From assembly GCA_018266575.1 (NCBI GenBank), contig JAFEAE010000016.1, positions 248,001 to 312,000 of the forward strand: a stretch of DNA of 64,000 nucleotides. The letters run 5' to 3'. The notes under the pieces are model-generated. The model had not been told where the DNA came from. It worked only from the letters and a program-made list of their open reading frames with translations, and ran no database searches. The translations under genes and the position numbers were made by a program. Origin of the DNA: Bacteroidota bacterium (GTDB lineage: Bacteria; Bacteroidota; Bacteroidia; Chitinophagales; Chitinophagaceae). Shown here piece after piece: positions 26,898-36,007 of this stretch; the stretch's first letter is position 1; every line of letters starts with the position of its first letter.

Positions 26898-28031
26898 TCA
26901 GACTCTTTCCTGCGCACGTAACCAACGCTCAGGAATTTCGTTGCTGCTTGCGAGCAAATAATCTTTGTAGGAGCAGGCGATATATTTTTTATCAGGCAAC
27001 TGCATCCACCAGCGTTTTGTTTTTTTGCTTTGAAGAAATGTGGTTTCTACTTCAGCGAATGCAGTATGGTATTCGAGGAATGATTCTCGTTCTTCGAGAT
27101 CCGCTTCACGCCTGCCTTTGCTACGGCCATCAAGCAGGTACCAAAGCATGTGTGCAATTTGTTTTGCGCTGAGGTTATCGCGGTCGTTTGATGCATTGTA
27201 CCCGTAAATACCAATCGTGTTTATGTTATGGCTGAGCCCGGTATAACGCATAAGCATACACGCTTCTTCGCCATTGAAACCGTTTGGTGAAATGGCGTTT
27301 GCCGGGAAAAAGGCATTCGCTATAGCAGAAACATCGAAACTGAATAAATTGGAATTGCGGATCACCGGTTCCATTTCTTCAATATTTTCTTTAACGCTTC
27401 CAACACGGAAACAATCGAAGCGGAGCTTGTCCATCGTTTCCAGCATGCGGGGATGCACATAATAACTCTGAAAACCGATGTGGTTATAATGACGGATATA
27501 ATTCGGTTCGCCGGTTAACATTTCCATCAAAAAATTATTGCTGCGTTGCGAAGATTCGATGTCCAGATCGATCAGTGCATCCACACAAGTTGCTTCAATA
27601 ATTTTTTTATTATCGGCGTTGGCATAGTATTGCGCCAATGTAAGATCGTGAGAACCGCCTATAATAACAATCGTTTTTCCGATACCGGTAACTTCTTTAA
27701 TCACTGTTTTCAGTGCAGCATAGGTGTCGGCTAATGCTGCGCCGGGTTTGATATCGCCGATGTCTGCAAGTTTAACATCCGTATGCCAGTAAAAAAGTTT
27801 ATAGAATTCACTTCTGATCGTATTTGTTGTATAACTACTTAGCTTAATGCCGTTGCCGCGTTCTTCATTGCAACCTACAAGAACGATATCTGCATCGAAC
27901 AGGTCGGGAAAAGATTCATCATATATTTCAATTTTCTTTTCTATCTGCCCGTCTTTATAATACTCATCGTGCGAGAAAATACGTTTATCAACGGGTTCCA
28001 AAAAATCCTCAATATTCAGTTTATCAGACAT
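26898..28031 (-). CDS. Arginase/formimidoylglutamase-fold protein with altered metal site
   Basis: 377 residues, ureohydrolase fold. VIIGGSHDLTLAQYY keeps the first His ligand. The second motif, normally DAHxD, reads DALIDLD (His replaced by Leu), and the third, normally SxDxDxxDP, reads SFDVSAIANAF (second Asp replaced by Ser). With two of six manganese ligands changed, arginase-type catalysis is doubtful. Such proteins are often annotated as formimidoylglutamase in Bacteroidota. No histidine-degradation genes are adjacent. Confidence 0.85.
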   Translation of the reverse strand: MSDKLNIEDFLEPVDKRIFSHDEYYKDGQIEKKIEIYDESFPDLFDADIVLVGCNEERGNGIKLSSYTTNTIRSEFYKLFYWHTDVKLADIGDIKPGAALADTYAALKTVIKEVTGIGKTIVIIGGSHDLTLAQYYANADNKKIIEATCVDALIDLDIESSQRSNNFLMEMLTGEPNYIRHYNHIGFQSYYVHPRMLETMDKLRFDCFRVGSVKENIEEMEPVIRNSNLFSFDVSAIANAFFPANAISPNGFNGEEACMLMRYTGLSHNINTIGIYGYNASNDRDNLSAKQIAHMLWYLLDGRSKGRREADLEERESFLEYHTAFAEVETTFLQSKKTKRWWMQLPDKKYIACSYKDYLLASSNEIPERWLRAQERV

Positions 28032-28141
28032 GCACAGTTATTTACAGCAAACTTAGAGTAAAAAGAAATCCGTTGGCAAAGCGGGTTATTCACATATCTT
28101 GAAAACACTGCTTTTCACAGTGGCGCAACGAAATATCATGA

Positions 28142-29416
28142 TTATACCTCGTTGCGACTTTGTCTCTTTCTGTGAAATAAAATCTCAAACGAATGGAGAT
28201 CGTCTTTATAAGAATAAGAAATTTCAAATCCATAATTATCACAGATCTGTTTTGCGATAGCAAGTCCGAGGCCTGTTCCGTCGGAGCTGTTATTTTTTTT
28301 GAAACGTTCGAAAATAAGAGAACCGTCGAAATCGAAAGCAGGGCCGGTATTTTTAATAAGAAAATGTTCGTTGGTTAACGTAACATCAATCATTCCGTTT
28401 TCATTATTGTGCCTGATGGCATTGCCGATAAGGTTGTTCAGTAAAATATCTGCGAGGTAATGATCTATCTGAAGCGTTACAGGTTGCAGGCTGGACGTAA
28501 GTTCCAGGTGTTTTGCAAGCATCATATCTTCCAACTGGTTGAGTTTATCTTTTGTCAGCACATCAAGCTGAAGTGGCGTTGTAGTTTTGAATTGATTGTT
28601 CTCAATCTTTGTAAGCAGTAATAAGGATCTATTGAGATTGGTGAGCCGGCTCATAGCATCATACATTGACTGCAATTGCTTTGTCTGTGATTCGTTAAGA
28701 TTTGGCTCCTGGATCAATAAGTCCAGTTTTGAATTTAGAATAGCCAGCGGTGTTTGCATTTCGTGAGACGCATTATCCGCAAAATTTTTTAGTGTTTCAT
28801 AATCTTTTATGATGCGGGATTGCATAGTATTTACAGTTGCATTCAGGTCTTTAAATTCTTCGATATCGGTTTGCTGCGAAGAAAGCGTTTGTTTGTTAGA
28901 AAAATTAAATTGTTTGATGGATTGCAAAGTGCTGTAAAACGGTTCCCATAATCTTCGTAACAAAACACGGTTAGTGATGAATAAGATCAGCAATAGCAAA
29001 ATGATGATGCCAATAGTGATGAACACGATCATTTGTACCAGGTCTTCCATTTCCTCTTCCGATTTTGTTACGGAAGCCTTGTAATTTTTTCCATTTATAC
29101 GGATAGGAAAAGAAAGTTTACGGCAAGCGTCGCGGCCTTCATGATAGCCACATGCGCTGATATTTTCAAATTTTCTGATTACAGCCTGAGAGGCCTCTTC
29201 AAAGCTGGTCCGTTGATCGCGGTAATTGGTTGCTTCGGGTAATTTATTATTCGTCTTTACGTAATTGATGATCTCTGCTTCTTCCACTTTAAGTGTGTTA
29301 TCCAATTGCCGGATCAACACATAACGCACAATAAAATAATAGCAAATGCTCGCCAGCATCAATACAATTACTGTTGCGATGATATTAATACGATTGTATT
29401 TAGTAATAAGCCTCAT
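28142..29416 (-). CDS. Sensor histidine kinase
   Basis: 424 residues. Two membrane helices (about 9-30 and 132-152) enclose a periplasmic sensor of about 100 residues with a short Cys-containing segment (ENISACGYHEGRDACRKL). The cytoplasmic part has HisKA (NASHEMQTPLAIL, phospho-His) and HATPase with N box (LLNNLIGNAIRHN) and G boxes (GTGLGLAIAKQICDNYG). It pairs with the OmpR-type regulator encoded 60 bp upstream. Confidence 0.94.
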   Translation of the reverse strand: MRLITKYNRINIIATVIVLMLASICYYFIVRYVLIRQLDNTLKVEEAEIINYVKTNNKLPEATNYRDQRTSFEEASQAVIRKFENISACGYHEGRDACRKLSFPIRINGKNYKASVTKSEEEMEDLVQMIVFITIGIIILLLLILFITNRVLLRRLWEPFYSTLQSIKQFNFSNKQTLSSQQTDIEEFKDLNATVNTMQSRIIKDYETLKNFADNASHEMQTPLAILNSKLDLLIQEPNLNESQTKQLQSMYDAMSRLTNLNRSLLLLTKIENNQFKTTTPLQLDVLTKDKLNQLEDMMLAKHLELTSSLQPVTLQIDHYLADILLNNLIGNAIRHNNENGMIDVTLTNEHFLIKNTGPAFDFDGSLIFERFKKNNSSDGTGLGLAIAKQICDNYGFEISYSYKDDLHSFEILFHRKRQSRNEV

Positions 29417-29476
29417 TACCTATTTGTTCAACTCATATAAATCCCGATAATCACAGAAATCGAGGTTCAGGCATTA

Positions 29477-30151
29477 TCAAACACCTAACTTATATCCCAT
29501 TCCGTACACAGATTGTATATAATCCCCGCAGCCTGCTGCTATTAATTTTTTCCGCAGGTTTTTTACATGTGTATATATAAAATCGAAATTGCCTGCGCCT
29601 TCACTTTCATCTCCCCACAAATGTTCCGCTATGGCGTTTTTTGAGATCACCCGGTTTTTATTATAGGCAAAATATAAAAGCAGCTGATATTCTTTTCGCG
29701 TCAGCTCAACCAAATTGTTCTTTACAGATACCGTTTTTGCAAGTGTGTCGATGGTCAGTTCATGAAGCTGAACAAGATTATTGCCGCCTGAATTTTTCCG
29801 GCGAATGATCGCTGTGATGCGTGCCACCAATTCTGATAAATGAAATGGTTTGGGGAGATAATCATCTGCGCCGAGTTGTAGTCCGGTTATTTTATCCCCG
29901 AGGGAATTGCGTGCAGAAATGATCAGCACACCATCCATTTTTTTATTTTTTTTGAGTTGGCTTAAGATATCCAGCCCGCTTCCACCCGGAAGATTTATAT
30001 CGAGAAGAATGCAATCGTAATCGAAGGTTTCAATCTTTTGCAAGGCAGATTTATAATCACCGGCGGCTTCGCAGATAAAACCTTCCTGTTTAAGGCAGGT
30101 AACAATGCTTTCGCTTAATTGTTGTTCGTCTTCGATGATTAAGATTTTCAT
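29477..30151 (-). CDS. OmpR-family response regulator
   Basis: 224 residues. Receiver domain with acidic pocket (IIEDEQ), phospho-Asp in DCILLDINLPGGSG, Lys in YLPKPFHLSEL, then a winged-helix C-terminus (LTRKEYQLLLYFAYNKNRVISKNAIAEHLWG; YTHVKNLRKKL; VYGMGYKLGV). Upstream partner of the sensor kinase. Because a YncE-like protein, a PepSY-like protein and an RND operon lie just beyond, these are plausible targets, but this is inference. Confidence 0.95.
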   Translation of the reverse strand: MKILIIEDEQQLSESIVTCLKQEGFICEAAGDYKSALQKIETFDYDCILLDINLPGGSGLDILSQLKKNKKMDGVLIISARNSLGDKITGLQLGADDYLPKPFHLSELVARITAIIRRKNSGGNNLVQLHELTIDTLAKTVSVKNNLVELTRKEYQLLLYFAYNKNRVISKNAIAEHLWGDESEGAGNFDFIYTHVKNLRKKLIAAGCGDYIQSVYGMGYKLGV

Positions 30152-30267
30152 TTAATTTGATTGTTCGTGAGAAGTGAAAAGTCAGACGTGAAAATCTTCA
30201 CTTTTTCCGTTTCACTGCTGATGCAATTTGTTTGCAAGCTACACATTGTTGAATAGAAATTCATCAG

Positions 30268-30293
30268 TACAAGTGTGCGACGCAACAGTTGCT
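30268..30293. repeat. Dispersed repeat GTTGCGTCGCAC, inverted copy
   Basis: AAGTGTGCGACGCAACAGTT, reverse-strand member of the family seen at 10614. Confidence 0.6.
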
Positions 30294-30427
30294 TAATAGT
30301 AGCCATGCCGCTCAGTACAAAATAAAAACAGCAATTATCAGAAACCTGTTGCAAACTTCAGTATTTCTTCAGAATCATTTTTCAGCTTTGATGTAAGTTC
30401 TTTATATACCTTCAAAATTAAAATACA

Positions 30428-31429
30428 ATGAAATCTTTTACAGCAAGTTTGCTTTTTGGTTTTCTTTTGATAAGCATTTCAAACATCAGGGCACAAGATG
30501 CAAGTGGCTTCCATGTGGCGAAAACTTTTCATATTGCAAGCAGCGGTGGTTGGGATTATATAGCCGTGGGACCGAATAACAACTTGCTTTATGTCAGCCA
30601 CGGCACACAGGTAAATATTTTGAACCAGGAAAATGGTGATTCCGTTGGCGTGATCGCAGGCACCACGGGTGTGCATGGAATTGCATTTGCAATGGGCAAA
30701 GGGTATACAAGTAACGGAAGGCTGAATACTGTGACAGTTTTTGATTTGAAAACCAACGCAATTATTACGCAGGTTGCAACGGGACAAAACCCTGATGCGA
30801 TTATGTTTGATGGGTTCTCTAAAAAAATTATTACATGTAATGGAAGGAGCAAAGACCTTTCTGTGATCGATCCCTCAACCGATAAAGTGGTCGCAACAAT
30901 TGCTGTAAGCGGTAAACCTGAAACTGCAGTTTCGGATGGTCAAGGAAAAATTTTCGTGAATATTGAAGATAAAAATCAGATTGATGTTGTTGATATTAAC
31001 AACAGTAAAGTGATTGCGAGCTGGAGCATTGCACCGGGTGATGGCCCGACCGGATTGGCAATTGATGTAAAAACAAAAAGATTGTTCGCAGGCTGTGATA
31101 AATTATTAATGGTGATTGATGCGACGAGCGGGAAAATTGTTGATAAGCTCCCAATCGGTGATGGCTGCGATGGTGTTGGTTTTGACAGCGGGTTGAAATA
31201 CGTTTTTGCATCGTGCGGTGAAGGGAAACTGAGCATTATTGAAGAAGTGAATGCGGATAAATTTAAAGTGATCGATAACGTGCCAACGAAAAAAAGTGCA
31301 AGAACTATTGTGGTAGACGCAACGAAACATGAAGTGTATTTGCCTGCTGCGGATACACAGCCTGGCGCTGCAGGAGAAAGGCCTAAAGTTGTTCCGGGAA
31401 CGTTCCAGGTATTAGTTGTAAAAAAATAA
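30428..31429 (+). CDS. Secreted YncE-like beta-propeller protein
   Basis: 333 residues. Signal peptide ending near residue 22 (ISNIRAQ), then repeated propeller blades: NNLLYVSHGTQVNILNQENGDSVGVIAG, NTVTVFDLKTNAIITQVATGQNPDAI, DLSVIDPSTDKVVATIAVSGKPETAV, QIDVVDINNSKVIASW. The 40-residue spacing and the D-x-x-T/N-x-K pattern are typical of YncE-type seven-bladed propellers. Periplasmic; ligand unknown. It precedes a PepSY-like gene by 85 bp. Confidence 0.9.
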   Translation: MKSFTASLLFGFLLISISNIRAQDASGFHVAKTFHIASSGGWDYIAVGPNNNLLYVSHGTQVNILNQENGDSVGVIAGTTGVHGIAFAMGKGYTSNGRLNTVTVFDLKTNAIITQVATGQNPDAIMFDGFSKKIITCNGRSKDLSVIDPSTDKVVATIAVSGKPETAVSDGQGKIFVNIEDKNQIDVVDINNSKVIASWSIAPGDGPTGLAIDVKTKRLFAGCDKLLMVIDATSGKIVDKLPIGDGCDGVGFDSGLKYVFASCGEGKLSIIEEVNADKFKVIDNVPTKKSARTIVVDATKHEVYLPAADTQPGAAGERPKVVPGTFQVLVVKK

Positions 31430-31513
31430 AGATATCACACCACCTCCTCTCAGGTGGTGAGCAGTTGGGAAATTGAATAAGTGTACGACTCATTTAATTT
31501 AAATTTTTACAAA

Positions 31514-31930
31514 ATGAAAAATTCATTCTTCTTTTTCTTTCTCGTTCCTGCTATTGCAACTCAGGCACAAACTAAAGCGCCAAATGCAGTAACGACAGCA
31601 TTTTCCACGCAATTCCCTAACTCAACAAATGTGCACTGGGGAAAAGAAAATGCTAAAGAGTATGAGGCGAATTTTAAATTGAATGGAATAAATATGTCTG
31701 CGAATTATGACTTAAATGGCAATTTAAAAGAAACGGAAACAGAAATTGCAGTTAAAGATCTACCAGAGGCCGTTATAAAATCTATAAAAACAAAATACCC
31801 AAACGCAATTATTTCCGGTGCTGACAGGATTGAAAAAGCGGGCGGGAAAATAATTTATGAAGCAGACATAAAATTGAATAAAAAGAAAAAAGAAATTGAA
31901 TTGTATGAAGATGGGAGGTTTATGAAGTGA
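31514..31930 (+). CDS. Secreted PepSY-like domain protein
   Basis: 138 residues from ATG 31514, which begins the signal peptide MKNSFFFFFLVPAIATQAQ. The mature part has two repeats of the PepSY-like (BLIP-like) fold: VTTAFSTQFPNSTNVHWGKENAKEYEANFKLNG and VIKSIKTKYPNAIISGADRIEKAGGKIIYEADIKLN. Such periplasmic proteins frequently sit beside two-component systems in Bacteroidota. A strong terminator follows. Confidence 0.88.
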   Translation: MKNSFFFFFLVPAIATQAQTKAPNAVTTAFSTQFPNSTNVHWGKENAKEYEANFKLNGINMSANYDLNGNLKETETEIAVKDLPEAVIKSIKTKYPNAIISGADRIEKAGGKIIYEADIKLNKKKKEIELYEDGRFMK

Positions 31931-31953
31931 ATTTCTTATTTATTAAATCATCC

Positions 31954-31985
31954 AAACCGGAATCAGTTTGATTCCGGTTTTTTAT
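31954..31985 (+). terminator. Terminator of the PepSY-like gene
   Basis: Perfect 11-bp stem AAACCGGAATC / GATTCCGGTTT with a 5-nt loop and a T-tract. The same bases encode the last residues of the convergent RND gene. Confidence 0.85.
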
Positions 31986-34900
31986 TCCTGAACAATAATC
32001 GTATCATACTCGGCAACACAATCAATAATAGCGGTAACGCACCAACGAAACCGCCGATCACTGCAATTGCCAATGGTTGATGTAATTGAGCACCGGTGCC
32101 GATTCCGAGAGCAATTGGTGATAATGCGATGATTGCCCCGAGTGCTGTCATCAGTTTTGGGCGAAGGCGTGTGGAGATGGAATAAATAATTGCATCATCA
32201 ACATCATTGGATATTTTTAGTGATTCACGGAATTGTAAAAAAGTGAAGATGGCGTTCTCGCCAATAATGCCAACGATCATTATTAATCCCGTATAAGAGC
32301 CAACGTTGAGTGGGGTTTTTGTGAGATATAATGCGAGGTAACTTCCTGCTATACCAAGCAATGCTATTATTAAAATGATGAATGCAACACGAAAATCCCT
32401 GAACAGAAATAATATTACTCCAAAAACAAGAAGGCTTGATGTAATCAATATCATCAACAATTCTTTAAAAGATTTCTGTTGATCGGCATAAGCACCGCCA
32501 TACACTATAGCATACCCTTGAGGCAATATTAATTTAGAAGCTATTTCTTTTTGAATATCGTTTATCACGCTTCCCAAATCACGGTTTTCAAGCCTTGCTG
32601 TTATAACACCCATTGATTGCAAATCTTCGCGTTGGATTTCTGCATCACCGGGATTTACATGTACATCTACTAATTGATTTATCGGTTGTACTTTACCGTT
32701 AGGCAGAAAAACAGGAAGGCTATTAATATCTGCCACACTTAATGTCCTGTTGCCCGGATATACCAAACGGATGTTGGAAAGTTGCTGCTGATCGTAGACA
32801 GCTCCGGCGATATTTCCTTCCAATGCATTCTGTAATTGAAATTGAAGATTAGCAGGCGTGATGCCGAATTGCGCCAGCTTCGAATAATTGGGCTCTATAT
32901 CAACCGAAGGACCGGCAATTACAATTCCATCGAATACATCCGCAGTACCTTCCACCTTCGAAATAATACCTGCAGCCTGTTTTGATAGTCGCTGTAACGT
33001 TTGCTGATCACTGCCAAAAATTTTTACTTCAACAGGTTGTACTGAAGTCATTAAATCGCCAAGCATATCACCAATTACTTGCCCGAAATCGATTCGCAAA
33101 GAAGGTTGTGTGGCATTTATTTTTTTTCGGATATCATCACTCACTTCTTCGGTTGTGCGTGACCGTGATTTTTTTAGCTGGATCAGGTAATCACCACGAT
33201 TGGGTTCGGTAATAAAAAAGCCCATTTCTGTTCCTGTCCTTCTTGAATAGGCTTGCACTTCAGGAACTGATAGCAATATTTTTTCCACTTGCCGAAGTTG
33301 CCTGTCTGTTTCTTCGAGCGAAGTTCCGGGCAAAGAATTATAATCGAGCACAATACTTCCTTCATCCATTTCCGGAAGAAACCCTGTTTCTAATTTTGGA
33401 AGAATGAAGTAAATCGTCAAACCAAATGCAAGGAGAATAATTAAGCTAATGACAGGGTTCTTTATAAAAAAGCTTACCCATCTCTGGTTCTTTATTGAAT
33501 GAGGTTTTGCTTCCGATGTTCGATGTTCGTTGGTTGATGACCGACGGCTGAATAGCAAATAAATTACCGGCAAGCCAATCCATGTTACAAAAAATGAACA
33601 AATCAATGTGACGATCATTGTATTTGTCATCACGTTAAAATAAGCTCCTGCAACACCACTCATTAATGCAAATGGAATAAAGATCACAATCGTACTTAAT
33701 GAGGAGCCGGCCATTGCGGGCAATAAATAATGAATCGCCTTTTGCACCAATGTTGTGGATGGCTCGTGCGGATGTTCCTCATGCGTCCGGTGAATTTGCT
33801 CAACCACAACAATGGCATCATCGATTATCAGCCCAATTGCTGCAGCCATTGCGCCAAGCGTCATGATATTAAATGTTTGTCCGAATGCGTACAAACAAAT
33901 AATCGTAAGCAATAATGTCACAGGAATTGTGATAAGAATAACTGCACTTGCTTTGAATGAACGCAAAAAAATGATTGCAACAACAATTGCAAGTGCCAAC
34001 CCGATCCACAAGCTATCAGTTACACTTTTAATAGAATCTTTTACAAAATCCGCCTGCACATAATAAGGTTCTACCGTTACGTCTTTAGGAAGAATTTTTT
34101 TCAGCTCTTTCAGCTTTGCTTGCATCTTATCCGAAATGTCAATCAAATTTGCATTCGGCTGTTTAATAATAGCCAGCAAAATCCCTTCATGCCCGTTTGC
34201 ATTTATGCGTACATATTCTTTTGCTTCCTGTATCTGCACATCAGCAATGTCTTTCAACAACACAATTCTTTTCCCGTTATTACTGATCACAATATTTTCA
34301 AGTTGCTCTTTTGAATTTACGGAAGCATCTGTAAGCGTGAGGTATAATAAATTGTAATCGCTGATGTAGCCGTTGGATTTGATAAAATTCGTTTGTGCAA
34401 GCGCATTACTGATATTATCAGGCGTAATACTCAGTGTGCTCATTTTTTTTGTATCCAAAACAAGCCAGTATTCTTTTGTTTTACCACCAATCACCCTCAC
34501 TTCTGAAACACCTTCCACTTGCGACAGAAATGGTTTGATAGTGTATTGCGCAAGCATTTTCATTTCAATCGGTGTTCTTGTTTTGCTTTCAAGAGAATAA
34601 CCGATAATGGGAAGAATCGACGGATTCATTCTTTCCACCGTAATTTGTATATCCGGCGGAAGATTATTTCTTACTTCATTGATCTTTGATTCGATACGCT
34701 GCAGGCTTATATCAATATTGGAGTTCCAATCCATGAAGGCAGATATCTCACAGCTTCCTCGGCTTGTAGTACTGCGGATCATTTGCAGGTCAGGCACTTT
34801 CTTTATCGCATTTTCCAGTTCCCGTGTAACCGTGATCATCATTTTCTTTACAGGCATCTGTCCGGCATCCGCAATGATCTTGATCTTCGGGAAAGTAATT

Positions 34901-35016
34901 TCAGGGAAAAGGGATGTTTGCATTTTGCTATATGCAAACATTCCCCCAAGAATGATGATTACGATAACAACTGTTACCGGGTTTTTATAGGAAGTAAAAA
35001 AATTACGGTTATTCAT
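31963..35016 (-). CDS. RND efflux pump, inner-membrane permease
   Basis: 1017 residues from ATG 35016, overlapping the adaptor gene by 8 nt; the longer start lies inside the adaptor gene. Typical two-fold RND plan with helices at VTVVIVIIILGGMFAYS, the proton-relay segment GLIIDDAIVVVEQIHRTHEEHP, and SSLLVFGVILFLF onward. The family branch is the heavy-metal or multidrug type common in Bacteroidota. Oddity: a 35-bp heptamer array (33515-33549) adds residues (RRSSTNEHRTSEA) to a cytoplasmic loop. Last gene of tolC-adaptor-RND. Confidence 0.93.
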   Translation of the reverse strand: MNNRNFFTSYKNPVTVVIVIIILGGMFAYSKMQTSLFPEITFPKIKIIADAGQMPVKKMMITVTRELENAIKKVPDLQMIRSTTSRGSCEISAFMDWNSNIDISLQRIESKINEVRNNLPPDIQITVERMNPSILPIIGYSLESKTRTPIEMKMLAQYTIKPFLSQVEGVSEVRVIGGKTKEYWLVLDTKKMSTLSITPDNISNALAQTNFIKSNGYISDYNLLYLTLTDASVNSKEQLENIVISNNGKRIVLLKDIADVQIQEAKEYVRINANGHEGILLAIIKQPNANLIDISDKMQAKLKELKKILPKDVTVEPYYVQADFVKDSIKSVTDSLWIGLALAIVVAIIFLRSFKASAVILITIPVTLLLTIICLYAFGQTFNIMTLGAMAAAIGLIIDDAIVVVEQIHRTHEEHPHEPSTTLVQKAIHYLLPAMAGSSLSTIVIFIPFALMSGVAGAYFNVMTNTMIVTLICSFFVTWIGLPVIYLLFSRRSSTNEHRTSEAKPHSIKNQRWVSFFIKNPVISLIILLAFGLTIYFILPKLETGFLPEMDEGSIVLDYNSLPGTSLEETDRQLRQVEKILLSVPEVQAYSRRTGTEMGFFITEPNRGDYLIQLKKSRSRTTEEVSDDIRKKINATQPSLRIDFGQVIGDMLGDLMTSVQPVEVKIFGSDQQTLQRLSKQAAGIISKVEGTADVFDGIVIAGPSVDIEPNYSKLAQFGITPANLQFQLQNALEGNIAGAVYDQQQLSNIRLVYPGNRTLSVADINSLPVFLPNGKVQPINQLVDVHVNPGDAEIQREDLQSMGVITARLENRDLGSVINDIQKEIASKLILPQGYAIVYGGAYADQQKSFKELLMILITSSLLVFGVILFLFRDFRVAFIILIIALLGIAGSYLALYLTKTPLNVGSYTGLIMIVGIIGENAIFTFLQFRESLKISNDVDDAIIYSISTRLRPKLMTALGAIIALSPIALGIGTGAQLHQPLAIAVIGGFVGALPLLLIVLPSMIRLLFRNKKPESN
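33515..33549. repeat. Heptamer array (5 x 7) inside the RND gene
   Basis: Units gatgttc, gatgttc, gttggtt, gatgacc, gacggct, translated on the minus strand in a loop after LLFSRR. Confidence 0.7.
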
Positions 35017-36007
35017 TAACGTTATTTTGTACAGCCACTTTCGCAGTGTCGGATAAACCATAGTTGCCGGTAACCAGTATCTGGTCGCCGGGTGAAAATT
35101 TTGGTGAAAGGATTTCCACCGAAGTATTTGTTTCCATTCCTTTTTGTATCGGCACTCTCACAGCAGTTGTACTGTCAATCAGCTTCATCACCCAAAACTG
35201 ACTTTGTGTTTCATCGGTAAGTACAGCCGGTTTGGGAATGGAAACCGTATTTTGCTTTGCTTTTTTTACCAGGCTCACTTTTGCGATCAGGTTTTCCGGA
35301 ATCTGTTTATCCGTTTTTACTTTGATAACATAATTCTGAGTTTGCGAAACAGCATCAACAACTGGTAACGCTGCGTCAACATATCCATCTAAAATACTTC
35401 CGTCGGGAAGTTTTAACTGAACGTTTTTATTATTCGGCAAATAAGGCTTCAGTTCGTAAGGAAGATCAAGCAGGAACACAAAACTTTTTGTATCTGTAAT
35501 CACAGCGAGCTGTTCATTATCCTGCACATAATCTCCGGCCTGGTATGTAAGCTGGGTAATATACCCGCTTCCCGGCGCTTTAATGTGGATCACACCGTCA
35601 AAATGCAATGACGTATCAAGCGATGTTACCGTGTTGCCAAGGCTTTGTGCTTCTTTTGTTTTGATGATAAATAAATCCTGACCCTTGCTCACGTATTTTC
35701 CCAATTGGGCATTTACTAATTGCAAGTATCCATTGGCATTAGCTTTTACGTATGTTTTTAGCAAGAAAGATGAAACTGCATTTACTTCAACCGTTTCGTC
35801 CATTGCTCCTGATTGAATGTGTGCAACTGTAACCGGGGTTCCTTCAACAGTTGAGTCTGTGCTTTTCATTTCAGCTTCTTTTTCCAAAGGTTTAGATTGA
35901 CATGCTGAAAAAGCAAGTGCAATAATGATTACACAAGTCACTGCGGTTGGCATCCTCATCAACCGAAACCGCAGTACTATTTTTTTTATAAAAGATTGTC
36001 GTTTCAT
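35009..36007 (-). CDS. RND efflux periplasmic adaptor (MFP)
   Basis: 332 residues. Lipoprotein-like N-terminus (IIALAFSACQSK); lipoyl-like half-motifs GYLQLVNAQLGKYVSKGQDLFIIKTKEAQ and HIKAPGSGYITQLTYQAGDYVQDNEQLAVI; then barrel domains. The helical hairpin is very short (TVTSLDTSLH), so it is a compact adaptor. Its ATG overlaps the stop of the tolC-like gene (ATGA), and its end overlaps the RND start. Confidence 0.9.
   Translation of the reverse strand: MKRQSFIKKIVLRFRLMRMPTAVTCVIIIALAFSACQSKPLEKEAEMKSTDSTVEGTPVTVAHIQSGAMDETVEVNAVSSFLLKTYVKANANGYLQLVNAQLGKYVSKGQDLFIIKTKEAQSLGNTVTSLDTSLHFDGVIHIKAPGSGYITQLTYQAGDYVQDNEQLAVITDTKSFVFLLDLPYELKPYLPNNKNVQLKLPDGSILDGYVDAALPVVDAVSQTQNYVIKVKTDKQIPENLIAKVSLVKKAKQNTVSIPKPAVLTDETQSQFWVMKLIDSTTAVRVPIQKGMETNTSVEILSPKFSPGDQILVTGNYGLSDTAKVAVQNNVNE

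Noticed and set aside
30148..30354. Frame of 68 codons on the minus strand upstream of the response regulator
   Set aside because: Composed of repeat DNA, no family features, and it fills the promoter region.
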